Shown here: positions 25,997 through 37,075 of the stretch, piece after piece
Numbering within the stretch: the first letter of the stretch is position 1
How the letters are laid out: every line of letters starts with the position of its first letter
Source of the DNA: Amaurobius ferox
Taxonomy: Eukaryota; Arthropoda; Arachnida; Araneae; Amaurobiidae
NCBI GenBank assembly: GCA_951213105.1
Contig: OX578150.1
Location: 21,182,022-21,246,021 of the forward strand
Direction: 5' to 3'
Length of the DNA: 64,000 bases
Notes under the pieces: generated by a model
Databases searched by the model: none
What the model saw: only the letters and a program-made list of their open reading frames with translations
Told to the model about the DNA's origin: nothing
Translations under genes and position numbers: made by a program

Positions 25997-26075
25997 GAAG
26001 AAATAAGGTGTTGAGACCCAGACCGTCCGACCTACCAGAAAGGTGTAAGGTAACTGTTTGGACGGCCGGGAAGAC
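25997..26075 (-). mobile_element. 5'-truncated SINE tail copy
   Basis: A GAAGAAATAAGGTGT copy at 25997-26011 is followed by only the last ~60 bp of the SINE, from CCCAGACCGTCCGACC to GGACGGCCGGGAAG. The same 15-mer then recurs at 26076. The arms GACCGTCC (26021-26028) and GGACGGCC (26060-26067) can pair into a stem. This is a retroposed tail with the same target duplication as the full SINE beside it. Confidence 0.85.
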
Positions 26076-26398
26076 GAAGAAATAAGGTGTTGTTGTTGTT
26101 GTTGTTGTTACCCAGACCGTCCGACCTACCAGAAAGGTGTAAGGTAACTGTTTGGACGGCCGGGAAGTGCCACCCAATTTAGACCGGAACCCAGTGGGGG
26201 AGGCATCCACAGGGACCGTACCCTCCTTCCCCTACCACCAACCTCTCGGAAGGACTTACGGACCCACATGTTTAACGTGATCGTACTCCGCGTGAACACG
26301 GCGGCAGTTTTGGCAGTGGCTGGAATCGAACCCGGGCCTACCGAGTGCAACTCCAGCGCGCTAACCAATGGGCTACCGCGCCCGAAGAAATAAGGTGT
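26076..26398 (-). mobile_element. tRNA-derived SINE with (AAC)n tail and 15-bp target duplications
   Basis: On the minus strand the element begins at about 26383 with GGGCGCGGTAGCCCATTGG, an A-box-like start. It continues with GGTTCGATTCC, a perfect pol III B box at about 26322-26332. It then has a ~150-bp body and a tail with the pairing arms at 26115-26122 and 26154-26161, and ends in (AAC)n at 26091-26109. Perfect 15-bp duplications GAAGAAATAAGGTGT lie at 26076-26090 and 26384-26398. It is an intact-looking SINE mobilised by an unseen LINE. Confidence 0.93.
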
Positions 26399-27235
26399 GT
26401 CCAACATACGATTTTCCATGCAGATTAACAAATTTTGATAATCGGGGAAGCACTAACACAAATTAGAACTTTCTTCTATCCAGATTTCACTAAAAATCTA
26501 CAAAGTATTAAGGAATTAGCCGATATCTGCAATGGCAGCCAGAAAACTTGTTATGTGCCACAATTTTGCGAACCTTTACGGAGACCGATAAATTCCGTTT
26601 TACCACGCCACTGACTTCTAATTTCTTAAAAATTAAACCTAGGCTGCAACGATGGAGTTCATACTCACAGAACTCGCCTATAAGGGGAATATCCTCGCCA
26701 AAAAGTTATAAAATATCAATCAGGGCCTTCTTTTAACTGCTGCGGGTGTGGGCGAAAATGAATATCGGGTTCTTTGCTGTATTTTCATTTTATTTGTGAC
26801 CAGTATGGTACGACAGACAATAGCTGCAGGAAAAAAAAAACAATACTTGACTGGCTTTAGGAGAGGACATAAGCGCGACGAAGCGGCTACTTTTTTCGAA
26901 TACTGCTTACATACTGCTTATACCCCAAAATAAGGAATATTAGGATTCCTGGAAATTGGGTGTTTGCGTTTCAGGTATAGGATTTTAAGATTTGATGTGA
27001 TATATAAAATTGTATATAGGACGAGAAAGATGTTATAGGTATATTTTGACAGAGTACTTGTTTGGCATATTGTACACGCTGTTCCATTACAACTGCCTGG
27101 ATCGACCACTACTCTTTAAACAGAACATACTTAGGACTATCCTGATGAACATGCTCCTTAGTTTATTAGTCTGACAGTCGTGTTGGAGGTAATAAATAAA
27201 TAAAAATTATACACTGAACTGACTTATTAAGGGGG
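26399..27235. other. No recognisable feature
   Basis: Only short open frames without motifs are present. Composition is ordinary for the window. Confidence 0.5.
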
Positions 27236-27680
27236 TAATATATCAAAATTATTGAGCCCTTCCATTATAGGTGTCATTCTATCTATCTGAGCTTTGAAAC
27301 CAAGGAAAAAATCTAAAATGTCAAAAATTCGAATTAAGAGTGATGGTGCAAAGAAATAATAATAATAATAATAGTAATAATAATAATAAAAATTCAAAAC
27401 CACTGTGCTTAATTATCGTGCCCTTCCACTTTAGCTAGAATTTTGCCTTTGATCTCATTTGATCCATCCCAGTTTAAAGGTCAACAAAGGAGATCTAATA
27501 TATCGAAAATTCGAATTATGGGTCATGATGTAAAAGAATAATTCAAAACCACTTTTCAAACCGATCGAGCGTTTCCACTGGAGTCAGAATCTTAGTTTTG
27601 GTCTCATTCGGTCAGTCTCAGCTTCCAGATCAACTACAAAATCGAAAATTCGAATTATGGGGGACAATGTGAAGAGATAT
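27236..27680. repeat. Three degenerate ~150-bp tandem units
   Basis: Three units repeat the phrases CCCTTCCA(C/T)T, a line with TCTCATT(T/C)G(A/G)TC, and ATCGAAAATTCGAATTATGG; the first unit also holds an (AAT)n microsatellite at about 27,355-27,391. No coding potential. Confidence 0.75.
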
Positions 27681-27792
27681 AAAAAAAAATAAACTTGCAC
27701 CCCCTTTGTCTCTTAAAATCTATATATACATAATTTTATATATCCTTTAACTGCCGATAATTAAAACTGGTAATCAACAACTTTTATTAAGT

Positions 27793-27859
27793 GTGTTCGT
27801 GTAACATTTAACGAACACTAGCCATTGACGATGCGCTAAGCGCGGGTGAAATGGCTAGT
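27793..27859 (+). other. Two nested hairpins, one with hammerhead-like bases
   Basis: GTGTTCGT (27793-27800) can pair with ACGAACAC (27811-27818). Overlapping it, ACTAGCCATT (27817-27826) pairs perfectly with AATGGCTAGT (27850-27859), enclosing GCGC-TAA-GCGC (27833-27843). Between the stems stand TTGACGA and GTGAAAT, close to the CUGANGA and GAAA boxes of a hammerhead, but one box base differs and three extra bases precede GAAA. Structure is certain as sequence; function is not. Confidence 0.6.
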
Positions 27860-29344
27860 AAGTAAATAAATATGGTAATAATAAGTCGCTTCACTATACG
27901 AAAATCATAATAAAAAATTCAGTACTCATATCAGAAAGCTAAAATTTCATTAAACATATACCATCATAATCACAAGATAGAACAGATGTCAGACCAGTTA
28001 GTACATTTCGGTAATAAACTGTACTTGGCAGTCTGGATAAAATATGATACTATTGTGAATTATGATACTGTAAATAACAGTAAGAATTTAGTGAAGCTCA
28101 CCTTTTCTACCAAATTATTAATGTCATGATATGAGACTCTGTTGTATTATTATCCTCTGATGGTAGTGGAATTGCAATCATTCATTGCCTCAATTAGATA
28201 TACTACGATGTCCATATAACACATAGACAATAATTGTTTAGAAGAATAATGATGATTTATAGCTTACATTTTCCCTATCGCATTCAAAAGAGTCACAAGG
28301 CTACATCTCAGGATCGTATAATTTAAAAAAAAAAAATATTTCTCTTGTACAGTTAAAACTTGAGATTTGGATTTTCCAAAAAATTTTGAAACGGAAAATT
28401 TTCCGGAAATTTTTGAAATTATTCACATTTCAGCTGGAACAACATATTCAGTGACTTTCAAAAGTATTTATTCTTATATTACAGCTATAGTCAAACATAT
28501 ATTATATAGCAAGGCTGATGAAAAAGGTTTAAATTTAGACATTCATAAAAAATTCTATGCATGAAAATTCTTATATCTGTATACTGCAGTTAGCAGTTAC
28601 AATTTATTATTTTTCTTGAATACTTTTGCTTTTGAAAATTTATGAAAAAAAATTCTATTACCTCTCTTATAATGTTTTTATCTTTAAAATTTCACTTTTA
28701 AAGCATTGCATAACAGGAATGAGAAGGCATGAGAAGTAATTTAAAATTGTTGAACCTTATCAGAATCATAAATAATTTACTGTTTATTATAGGTATAAAA
28801 AGTAGATAATGAAATATAATATTTAAAAAAAAATGAAAACTGATTGTAAATGAAAAATACATTAAATATTATATCGAATTTCTTTCATTACGTACTGATA
28901 ATTCATGGGAAACATTCTACCAACTTCTTAAATATAACAAAAAAAAAAAAATCTGATGTGGGCAGCACATGACTTTCCTTATATAATGCAATGAATTTAT
29001 TACTTTTACAGTAAAAAAAAAATAGATTATTTTTATAATAGATATTTATATTCTTTCCAAGATATTGAATTTTCGTCAATTAGTCGTCATTTTCATTGAT
29101 TTACCGTCCTTTTTATCCATTTGGCGAGTTCTTCGTTAATTTAGCAACATTTAAAAAAGTCTCCAAGTTGGCGACATTCCACCAAATTCGTCGCCTAAAT
29201 GTCGCCAAGCGTTATGGACAGAGAAATAAGTTATTCTAACAGCAGATAAATGACTATTGGCGTTCAAATACAAAAGTATTACTCAAAGGATCTTTTTCAT
29301 GAATGCATATATAGGCATAAATACATAGATGAGCGCCCCCCTCG
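27860..29344. other. No gene; a lone end motif of the palindromic family
   Basis: At 28,951-28,980 the motif ATCTGATGTGGGCAGCACAT followed by GACTTTCC matches the inner ends of the arms near 7,490 and 9,990, here without the rest. At 29050-29225 lies one degenerate unit of the TTGGCGA-type repeat seen at 4690-5225. Otherwise nothing recognised. Confidence 0.55.
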
Positions 29345-30030
29345 ACATATCGCTTACGAGCCGCCACTGATCAAAGGGGTCCGGCTATCAAAACGAAATG
29401 ATACCCCAGACCATAACTCCCTGTTGTCGGGCCCTGTTCTTTCTAAATACCTTGTTGTTGGGCCATGTGGCGTATAACAGTAAGAGCAGGATCCTGACGA
29501 TGTCCGGGCTGTCTCCAGACACGTGTGCGCTGGTCGCCGGGACTCAGTTCGAAACGGGATTCATCACTGAAGATAATTTGTTCCCAATCCGAACAATTCC
29601 ACTTTGATCGGTCCCAGCACCATTACAATCGCTGTTGACGGTGCATACTGGTCAGTGGTAGACGGCGTAATGGACGCCGCGAGTATAGATTCCGCTCCCA
29701 TAGTCTTCTATTAAAGGTTCGTGTGGTCACTTCCGTGTTTGTCATACGTTGGATGGTTAATAACGACGAATCTTGTGCTGTCACAGTTGCTCTGACAATC
29801 GCTCTATCTTCCCGTTCTGTCGTCGCTCTAGGTTGTCCGCTGCCCGCTTGCTACTGAAATCTGCCATTCCGGACCCATTCCTGCCAACATCGTCTAATCG
29901 CTTCATCGCTCCTAACCAAATGCCGAGCGATTTGACGGTGTGCCCATCCGGCCTCATGCAGTCTGACTTCACGCCCTCTTTCAAACGCCTTCATATGTTC
30001 GTAGTGGCTGCGAATTCGCGAGCGAGGCAT
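29345..30030 (-). pseudogene. Tc1-like transposase, C-terminally truncated
   Basis: From ATG 30030 on the minus strand the reading starts MPRSRIRSHYEHMKAFERG, the typical Tc1 beginning. It continues through a helix-turn-helix with HRQIARHLVRSDEAIRRCW, a second binding domain, and WEQIIFSDESRFEL with the first catalytic Asp. TAG follows RNGRFQ and TAA interrupts the LQWCWDRS block. Near 29,400 a short tandem duplication (two versions of a GCCCRACAACARGG phrase) breaks the frame. The parts with the second and third acids are absent, so the copy is truncated near 29,345. It differs from the Tc1 relic at 3470-4310. Confidence 0.87.
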
Positions 30031-30179
30031 TTTTACAATCAATGTACGTGAACGCAATCGAAATCCATTGCACGTTTTGTTCCTGAAAGCGAGGTTCGCT
30101 TCTTATATACACCACCATGGTGCTCAGTTTCAATGCGCTGTAGTTCCGACTATTCATTCATTGGCTGCGAATATTTGAT

Positions 30180-30441
30180 CATTTGCATATTCGGTCAAAA
30201 GGTGTTTGCATGTAAAGTTTCATTACTATCGGATTATTTTGCAGGGTGCGTCGATTTTTTTTGTCTTAGAGTGTACATATACACACACATATGCAAACAG
30301 ACATCACCTCAAAAACATTTTTTCGAGTTTAGATATTTTTAATACGTGCTCCTCCCTCGAAAACTCGAATTCGAATTTTCGACCTTGTCGTAATACTTTC
30401 CCTATACATTATACAAATGTAATATGTCGGGTAAGTAAAAA
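30180..30441 (+). repeat. Diverged arm fragment of the palindromic-element family
   Basis: The order of phrases matches the arms at 9830-9990 and 10580-10735: an ACACACAC stretch, CAAAAACATTTTTTCGAG, a GTCGAAAATTCG-type block, and TACTTTCCCTATACATTA followed by GTAAGTAAAAAG. Identity is lower than between the arms at 6.7-10.9 kb. Confidence 0.6.
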
Positions 30442-31395
30442 GTGGATTAATAAAAAAAATATAAATTTTCTAAAATAAATGGTTCTTTTTATGGAACTTT
30501 TGATGAAAAGTGAATAAAGTTACTTCCATTATGCCAAGATAAACCGTTCTCAATATATATCTATTCTTTGAAATTTTTGTGACTTGGCGTCATTTTTGAA
30601 CTCGTCATAGTTTCCAAATTTAAAAGATAATTTTTTTTTATAATAACTGATTAAATTTTAGTTTTGAAGAAGCATTAATTAGATTTTTGACCTCTCAATA
30701 TTTTCCTACTGCTATGTGTTTCAGGGAAATAAAAAATGACTCGCATAAAAAAAATGATTAATAGAAGATATACGTTTAACATTATAAAGTAAACGATTTT
30801 TATTTTATGTAATTAGTGACGAATAGCAATAGAATTACTTCCACTATGCTAGGATAAACTGTTTTCAATGTATTTTTGTACCTTGATATTTTTATAACTT
30901 AGCATTATTTTAGAACTCGCCAAGTTGTCAAATTTAAAAGATAATTATTTTATAACATTTATATAGATCCTTGTTCTAAATAAATATTCATTGGATTTTT
31001 GAGACCCCTCAATATTTTCTCATTACATATTTTATGGGTTGTAGGAAAATTAAAATTGACTCCCAAGAAAAAAAAAGTTTTTAATAAAATAAATACGTTT
31101 AACTTTCTAAAATAAATAGTTCTTTTTTACGTAATTTGTGATAAAAAGCAAATGAAATCCCTTCCACTATGCTAAGAGAAATCGTTCTCAATGCATTGTT
31201 GTTCTTTGAAATTTTTGCGACTTGGCGTCATTATAGAATTCGTCAAGGTGCCAGATTTAAAAGGTAATCATTTTATAACATCTGATTTCATCTGATCCCA
31301 GTTCTTAATAAGTATTCATTGGATTAATATTTTCGCATTACATGTACTACGTTAGTACGTGTTGTAGAAAAATTGCAAATGATTCGCAAAAAAAG
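30442..31395. repeat. Three ~320-bp tandem units
   Basis: Each unit has the order: a poly-A stretch with ACGTTTAAC, TTCTAAAATAAATGGTTCTT or variant, ACTTCCA(C/T)TATGC, AAACCGTTCTCAAT or variant, GACTTGGCGTCATT, CAAATTTAAAAG, and CTCAATATTTTC. Units begin near 30,442, 30,745 and 31,060 and are clearly diverged. No coding frame is kept across units. Confidence 0.8.
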
Positions 31396-31846
31396 AAAAA
31401 AAAAGTATTTATTTAATTTATTATTTTGTACTATAAAACTCAAATTAGTATATTAAAATATATACATAAATAAAAATAATTGACGTTTCTGACTACATTA
31501 AGTTTTTTAATGCATGCAAAAGATATTTAAAAAAAATGTGTTTAAGCTTTTCATATTAACAAATAAAACATCAAACATAAAACAAAAGAACAGAATCGGC
31601 TGTCGTCGACAGAACTTTATTTAAAAGCTGTGTAATAAGCGGTTAAATGAATAAGACATCTCAACTCGAAGACGAGAGGAAACGAGACGTCATTAAAAGT
31701 TGAAAGAATAGAAATGGTTGTTGCTGTTGTAATATTTTAAGAGTTATCAGCGCGGTAGCTAAATTTGGTTTCAATATGTCGTAAGTAGTTGTAATATGTG
31801 TGACGAGATTTGTAATATGTGTGACAAGTTGTTGTGACGAGATTAC
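31396..31846. other. No gene recognised
   Basis: A 22-base identity around AATGAATAAGACATCTCAAC is shared with about 38,250-38,275, suggesting an old shared repeat. Nothing else stands out. Confidence 0.45.
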
Positions 31847-31934
31847 AATTGTTTTGATTATTACGGCCGGAGAATAAGATGCTGTGCCATTTTGGCGAGT
31901 CCTCCGGTCTGGGTCGTGGAATTGTTTTGATTAT
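31847..31934 (+). mobile_element. 58-bp tail-only retroposed insert with perfect 15-bp target duplication
   Basis: AATTGTTTTGATTAT at 31847-31861 recurs exactly at 31920-31934. The 58 bp between them are a stem-loop: GGCCGGAG (31865-31872) pairs with CTCCGGTC (31902-31909), preceded by GAGTC and followed by TGGGT. This is the same 3' structure as the SINE tail at 26 kb but with different stem bases. It looks like an extremely 5'-truncated retroelement copy. Confidence 0.85.
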
Positions 31935-32688
31935 ACACAATATATGAATATGTATTGCGAATTCTTATTTAAAAACTCCATTTGTTTTATGTGTTATGTG
32001 CGTTTCATTTATTTTATTGTTATAATCCCAGCATTTAATTTCATAAAATATTACAATTGCGTATAATGTTACATTATTTAAATTGCCGTTTCTCAATCTA
32101 AAAATGGAACAGAAAAATTGTTAAATACGTAATGAGACGATACTCTGAGACTTTAGATAAACTTGAATAAGTATTTGGAACTATTTTTAAATAGATGTTA
32201 TAAATACTTACAAAGTTGTTACTATCGGGCAGCTTTTTTCGTTCCTATGTTGAAACTGATTTTGTTCTCTATTTTTTCTTTGCAGTTCACTTTTGGTGAT
32301 AATTTGTTGACTTTTCTACCAACCATTACACATTATTGCCAGTACTATTATACAGTTGGACACAAATTTTTGTTTATATAAGAACTGTATACTTCGCCAA
32401 AAATTTCAACTTGTTCTGATCTTAAAACAGAATCTTGGGTTCTTGTGATATTTTTACATTGTTAAAAGATGCAGATGCATCGAATTGTCTTAAAAATAGT
32501 TGCATTTCCTTGAAAAAATAATGCTTCTGTTAAACACTACATAATAAATAATTTCTTGGTCAATAAAATACAATGTTCGGAAAAAATGTATTCTAAATCG
32601 CATTTTGGTGTGTAGCATCTGGCCTACTACAAGTAACAAAGGTTAGTTGCAATTGAGGTTTGCAAAATCATGTATAACCATTCTTGTT

Positions 32689-32764
32689 ACTGCAGTAGCG
32701 GTTACACGCTGCTGATGAGCGCGTATAAGCTCGAAACTGGTCTTGTGATGCTGGTTACTGCAGT
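32689..32764 (+). ncRNA. Hammerhead-ribozyme-like motif (best copy, type I with minimal helix III)
   Basis: CTGATGA (32712-32718) matches the first conserved box. A helix II candidate GCGC-loop-GCTC (32719-32732) has three of four pairs. GAAAC (32733-32737) is followed by a 2-nt turn and GTC (32740-32742), which together give a two-pair helix III and the classical cleavage triplet. Outside, ACTGCAGTA (32689-32697) pairs perfectly with TACTGCAGT (32756-32764), and CGCTG before the core can partly pair with TTGTG after the triplet, so helix I closes. Such minimal type I hammerheads are known from Penelope-like elements and animal retrozymes. Related, more decayed copies lie at 32.84, 35.06, 38.03, 53.59, 56.63 and 60.24 kb. 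Activity is unproven. Confidence 0.6.
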
Positions 32765-33069
32765 GGGAGCATAATCCCTAGTTATTACAAACCCCTACCA
32801 CAGGTCCCTTTCATGACTATACTTTGCTTTTCTGTGTTGAAGAGCCCAAATAAGTGCGGAACCTGGTTGTTGATAGTAGTTGCATTATGCTTGTTGTTGC
32901 AGTGTGCTTGTTGCAGTGGTTGCAGTTTCATTACTTGATGTATGTAATATGGCTTGTTACAGTGGGCTTGCTTTTGTTGTGGCATTATTCGAACATGTCA
33001 TGGCAAAACGACTATCTTGAAAAACATTATTCTTAGGTGTTACATTTTTTTCAAATGGATAAACATTAT

Positions 33070-34330
33070 GGAAATATTCTCATACGCATTCATATATTTG
33101 CTTTATTAATTTAGATAAATAAAAATATAGCATTAACACATTAAATATATAGCATTAACACATTAAAAAGAAGCCAAGCAGTTCTGTAAAGGCAAAACGA
33201 CGTATCTCGAGGTACGTCTTTCTGCCACAAATGGCGTACTCTGTGTATATATTAATTTGGGCTATAAGTGTGGCACATAACGGGATTTGCTACCACTGTA
33301 GTAACTGCTGCTCGGAAGTACCTATTAGAAACATTATGCTTAATGGTTTGCGTTGAGCTATTTTTTTCTTAGTGTTTTACTTACCCAAATTATACATTCA
33401 GAAATTGAATATTTGCATAACTTTGTAAAGAACTCATGTCTCATATGGGACTAACCACCGATCTCCGCCTCCAGCTGACACTATCCATTGAGCTATGGTG
33501 ACGATTATATTTTATTCTACATTTAAAGTAGGATCTACATTCTCTTTCAGATCAAAGTTCAACTTCACATTTACACGACCTCATGAATTCCTTCCCGGTC
33601 GTCCAAATAGTTGCTCAAGTCCTCTGGATGAGTCGGACGGCCTGGGGTTTCCACGACCTCATGAATTGTCTGATTTTTTCAAATACATTATAGCATCTTG
33701 CTGGTCATAACGCTGTGAATAGAAACCTCTGCTACTAATTGTAGAGACATGAGAAAATGGCCATTTAGTTGTTATTCATACATGACTCATCCACTGCATT
33801 TACTTGCAGGGCTGATGGTCAGGCACCATTTTAAATAAATTATGTATTATTGGGTTTCAGATATGTTTGGCACAGTATATCCACTTTGGAACTTGTGTAA
33901 AAAATTCCTAATCAACCAACCAATCAACCAATTCGGCATTCGAACTACTGATCTGTTCCTAGCCCGTCTGTATTCAGTCCTGAGAAGAAGCTTCTGAGAA
34001 GATTTCCTTTCCTTTCATATTTTAGATGAAAACTCTTTGTTTCGCTAATCGAAGAGATATATTTTTTGCTTTTTGTCGCATTTCGAAGCATATTGGCCAT
34101 GAAGACAGTAGATCATTTGTTTCTGTATATTATGATATGGAGCAGCAAAGAAAGCATTGAATCAAAAAACAAAGATAATGCAAGCAGAACGTGATTGTCT
34201 GCTGTATTCATTTTTCTTTCAACATCCTGTGCAAGTTCCATAGAATACAATATATTAGGTAACGAATAAGCATATCTTAATTTAAGATTTGACACTTTTG
34301 TTGACGTCATCATGAAACACCGAGTATTTT
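33070..34330. repeat. Duplicated segment A, copy 1
   Basis: Blocks of this segment recur at about 36,280-37,030 in the same order: ATTAGGAACATTATGCTTAATG, a TTTTAGTGTTTTAC stretch, AATTATACATTCAGAAATTG, a tRNA-like piece with GAGCTATGGTGACGATTATA, a second tRNA-like piece, and a 200-bp end block containing CTTTCAACATCCTGTGCAAG. The 66-codon frame at 34113-34313 and its counterpart at 36803-37006 diverge too much at their ends to be a conserved protein. Confidence 0.75.
33575..33667 (+). mobile_element. 63-bp tail-only retroposed insert with perfect 15-bp target duplication
   Basis: ACGACCTCATGAATT at 33575-33589 recurs exactly at 33653-33667. The insert holds GGTCGTCC (33597-33604), which pairs over all eight positions (one G-T) with GGACGGCC (33635-33642). 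The second arm is preceded by GAGTC and followed by TGGGG. It has the same design as 31862-31919 and the SINE tail at 26 kb. Confidence 0.88.
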
Positions 34331-34394
34331 AAACAATGCAATAATAGTAGAACTCATATATATGAACATAATACTATGATATATGAATATAACA

Positions 34395-34620
34395 TTGGGG
34401 CAGGGATGGCTGAGTGGTTAAGGCAAAGGGATTGCACTCGCAGGTCTTGAGTTCTATCTTTGACGCCGCCCCAAAACTATCCCTTGTCTACGCGGAGCAA
34501 GATAAGTAAGTCCTTAGGTCCTAATGTCCATCTGAAAGCTGATAGGTCAGGGGAAGGATACCACGGTCCCTGTGGTTGCCATCCCACTGATCCATAACCA
34601 AACTTGTTAGCCTTAAAATT
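34395..34620 (+). mobile_element. tRNA-derived SINE, second subfamily
   Basis: The head reads GGGGCAGGGATGGCTGAGTGG (an A-box-like tRNA start) and, about 40 nt on, GAGTTCTATC, a decayed B box. The body shares CAGGGGAAGGAT and GGTCCCTGTGGTTGCC with the SINE at 26 kb, so the two are related. Closest copy: 37076-37370. No clear tail or target duplication seen. Confidence 0.75.
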
Positions 34621-34639
34621 TGGAGATTTTCTAACTCTA

Positions 34640-36060
34640 ATATACTCGGAAATTTTTTTCCGCTTTTTTACATACAGTTATATTCTAAGTGGCTGTTTTG
34701 TTATTGTCAATTTGTATGTTTTTATGTCGAATTCTGGTCTGGTGAAAGATCGGTATGTAATTTTATTCCAATGAATTTTTCATTTTGTACCATTTGGGTT
34801 ACAACAAATCTTAGTTATCACTAAAGTTTTCCAAAATTGTGGTATATAAGTTTTTTTGTTGTTACTTCAGTAAAAGTTATTTGGTATTGATGGAGCTGAA
34901 GATCACAAACCTGGTTCTGTAATGTTTGACCACGTTGCAGTGCAAACATGATAAATTAAAACCATTAATTAAAACACCTGTTGCAGGTGAGTTACGTGCA
35001 TATAAATTCAGTCGTGGGCAAACTTAACTTTGGTTAAACATAGTTTTGGCTATTTCGTGCTGATGTGCCCAAAACAGCGCGAAACTGGATCTGTGATACG
35101 GGCTTGTGCTGTGAGAGTATATTTACAGAAACTGTACTTTTTGTGTTACATCTTATAGCTCGATATTTACAATACTTTTTCATGATGCAATTTTAGTACA
35201 TCATGTGGTATTGGATTTTTAGAACTATTTTACTTTGGACAACCTTATGATGTTAAAACGCTGCATCTTTTGAAAAATCTTGAGATAAAAGCTGTTGCAT
35301 TTTTTTTTTCAAATTGACCAATTTTATGAGAATATTTCCATTTGCATTCTTATATCTGCTTTATTAATTTTTATGCAATAATGCTATTTTGTTTAAGGCT
35401 CCATGCCTTCATCAGCATTAATACTTTAAAAGAAACCCAACCAGCCTTGTAGAGCTCAATGGAGTATATTGAAATACGCCTTTCTGCTATCACAAGGCTC
35501 TGGAGCTTTATGTAAGCCATACATTCAGAAATATGGTTTAGAATATCTTTGTAAAGACCTTTCTTTGTAGAGGCAATAACCACCATTCTAGTTGACGTAG
35601 TTCCTTCTATCCATTCAGTTACTGAGTCAGTTACCTTTCCATAATTTAATATTTATGTTCCACATATTTCTATACTTGAAGGCAAACCTACATTCTCTTC
35701 CTTCATATTTCAGACGGATGTGCAACTTCTGATACATAAGGTATCTTTATTTCTCTTCTTTTTTGTTAATTGTAACATCCTGTTTGTCATAATTCTGAAT
35801 CGATACTCTTGCCATACATTTTAAACACTTCGGAATATCCCTATTACGGTGCAAATCAGAGCAAGGACATTCACTATATCTAACCACGGCGTTGCTCGCT
35901 CACCTTAAAGAATAAGGGTATTTTCATTGCACTGGTCCCATGGTGCTGCTTGCTACATTGGGAGTATGATTCTGAATTATTAATATTAAACATAGTCTCT
36001 TTGGTAGATTTTGGAGACTGGCTTTGCGTTCTCGTTTCAGTTTCCAAAATTGATGGCAGC
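34640..36060. repeat. Duplicated segment B, copy 1
   Basis: This segment has a second copy at 53,200-53,905 plus 55,929-56,790, interrupted there by a 2-kb insertion. Matching blocks include TTATATTCTAAGTGGC, TTGTATGTTTT, CACCTGTTGCAGGTGAGTTACGTGC (shared as shorter runs), GCTTTATTAATTTTTATG, GTTTAAGGCTC, and CTTCTTTTTTGTTAATTG. The segment contains the hammerhead-like motif at 35060. No conserved protein frame. Confidence 0.8.
35060..35090 (+). ncRNA. Hammerhead-like core, decayed
   Basis: CTGATGT (35060-35066) has one change from CTGATGA. AGCGC then GAAAC (35081-35085) follow, and TGGATC stands where TGGTC is in the best copy. The order and spacing match 32712-32742. With the changed last A of the first box and no intact triplet it is probably inactive. 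Confidence 0.45.
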
Positions 36061-36279
36061 TGCATGACTGTACATTTTATGTTATTTGAAACCTAGGTGT
36101 GCATATAACGTAGCCAATAAATTGTAGCACATAATATTTTTCTATTGCTATGCTACAGCGCTGTTCTCTGCAGATACATATTTGGAGTATAAGGAAAGTA
36201 ATCGATCAATGCTGGTTGCTTCAAGGGCATATGATTGTAGCAAAGATGTTTGTGTACAGTTACATTCTGTATAGTTAAA

Positions 36280-37030
36280 ATTTCAAAGTACCTATTAGGA
36301 ACATTATGCTTAATGGGTTTTTTTAGCTAGTTGTTTTTTAGGTTTTAGTGTTTTACACAAATTATACATTCAGAAATTGAATTTTTTGATAACTGTGTAA
36401 AGAACTCATGTCTCGGTTGGAACTAACCACCGATCTTCACCTCCAGTCAATGCTCTACTCAGTGAGCTATGGTGACGATTATATACTTTTCTATATTTAA
36501 AATGGAAGCTACATTTCCCTTCAGATTTCAGATCGAAGTACGACTTTACATTTCGAATATGTTTGGCGCATTATGTCCTTTTTAGAACTTGTGCTAAAAA
36601 ACGCTAATCAACCAACCAACCAACCAACTCGGGATTCGAACCACTGATCTCCACCTAGCACGTCTGTGTTCAGTCTGTTTAGTTGCTGAGAAAATTATAT
36701 TTCCTTTTATAGTTGAAATGAACCCAGCTTATTTTGCTAATCGAAAATATTTTTATTTTGCCTTTTTACACATTTCAGTGTATATTGGCCGTGAAGACAT
36801 TATTAGATCATTTGTTTCTGTATATTATGACATGAGTCAACGAAGACAGCATTAAAACAAAAAACAAAGGGGATGCAAGCAGAGCGTGATTGTCTGTTAT
36901 TCAATTTTCTTTCAACATCCTGTGCAAGTTCCATAGGATAAAATATTTTAGGTGACGAATAAATATCTCGTAAATTAAGATTTGACACTTTTGTTGACGT
37001 TATCATGAAACACAGTAAACAATGTTAATA
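36280..37030. repeat. Duplicated segment A, copy 2
   Basis: Second copy of the blocks at 33300-34330. It includes tRNA-like pieces on the minus strand: at 36,425-36,480 (GAGCTATGGTGACG) and at 36,610-36,680, where GGATTCGAACC is the complement of a perfect B box GGTTCGAATCC. These look like old SINE heads rather than working tRNA genes, because they lack a full cloverleaf. Confidence 0.7.
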
Positions 37031-37075
37031 TTAGAACTTGTATATATGAACATAAAATAATGATATACGAAGATA

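Noticed and set aside
34113..37006. Paired frames at 34113-34313 and 36803-37006 as paralogous genes
   Set aside because: Only the middle (ELAQDVERK region) agrees; ends diverge by frameshift, as in a non-coding duplication.
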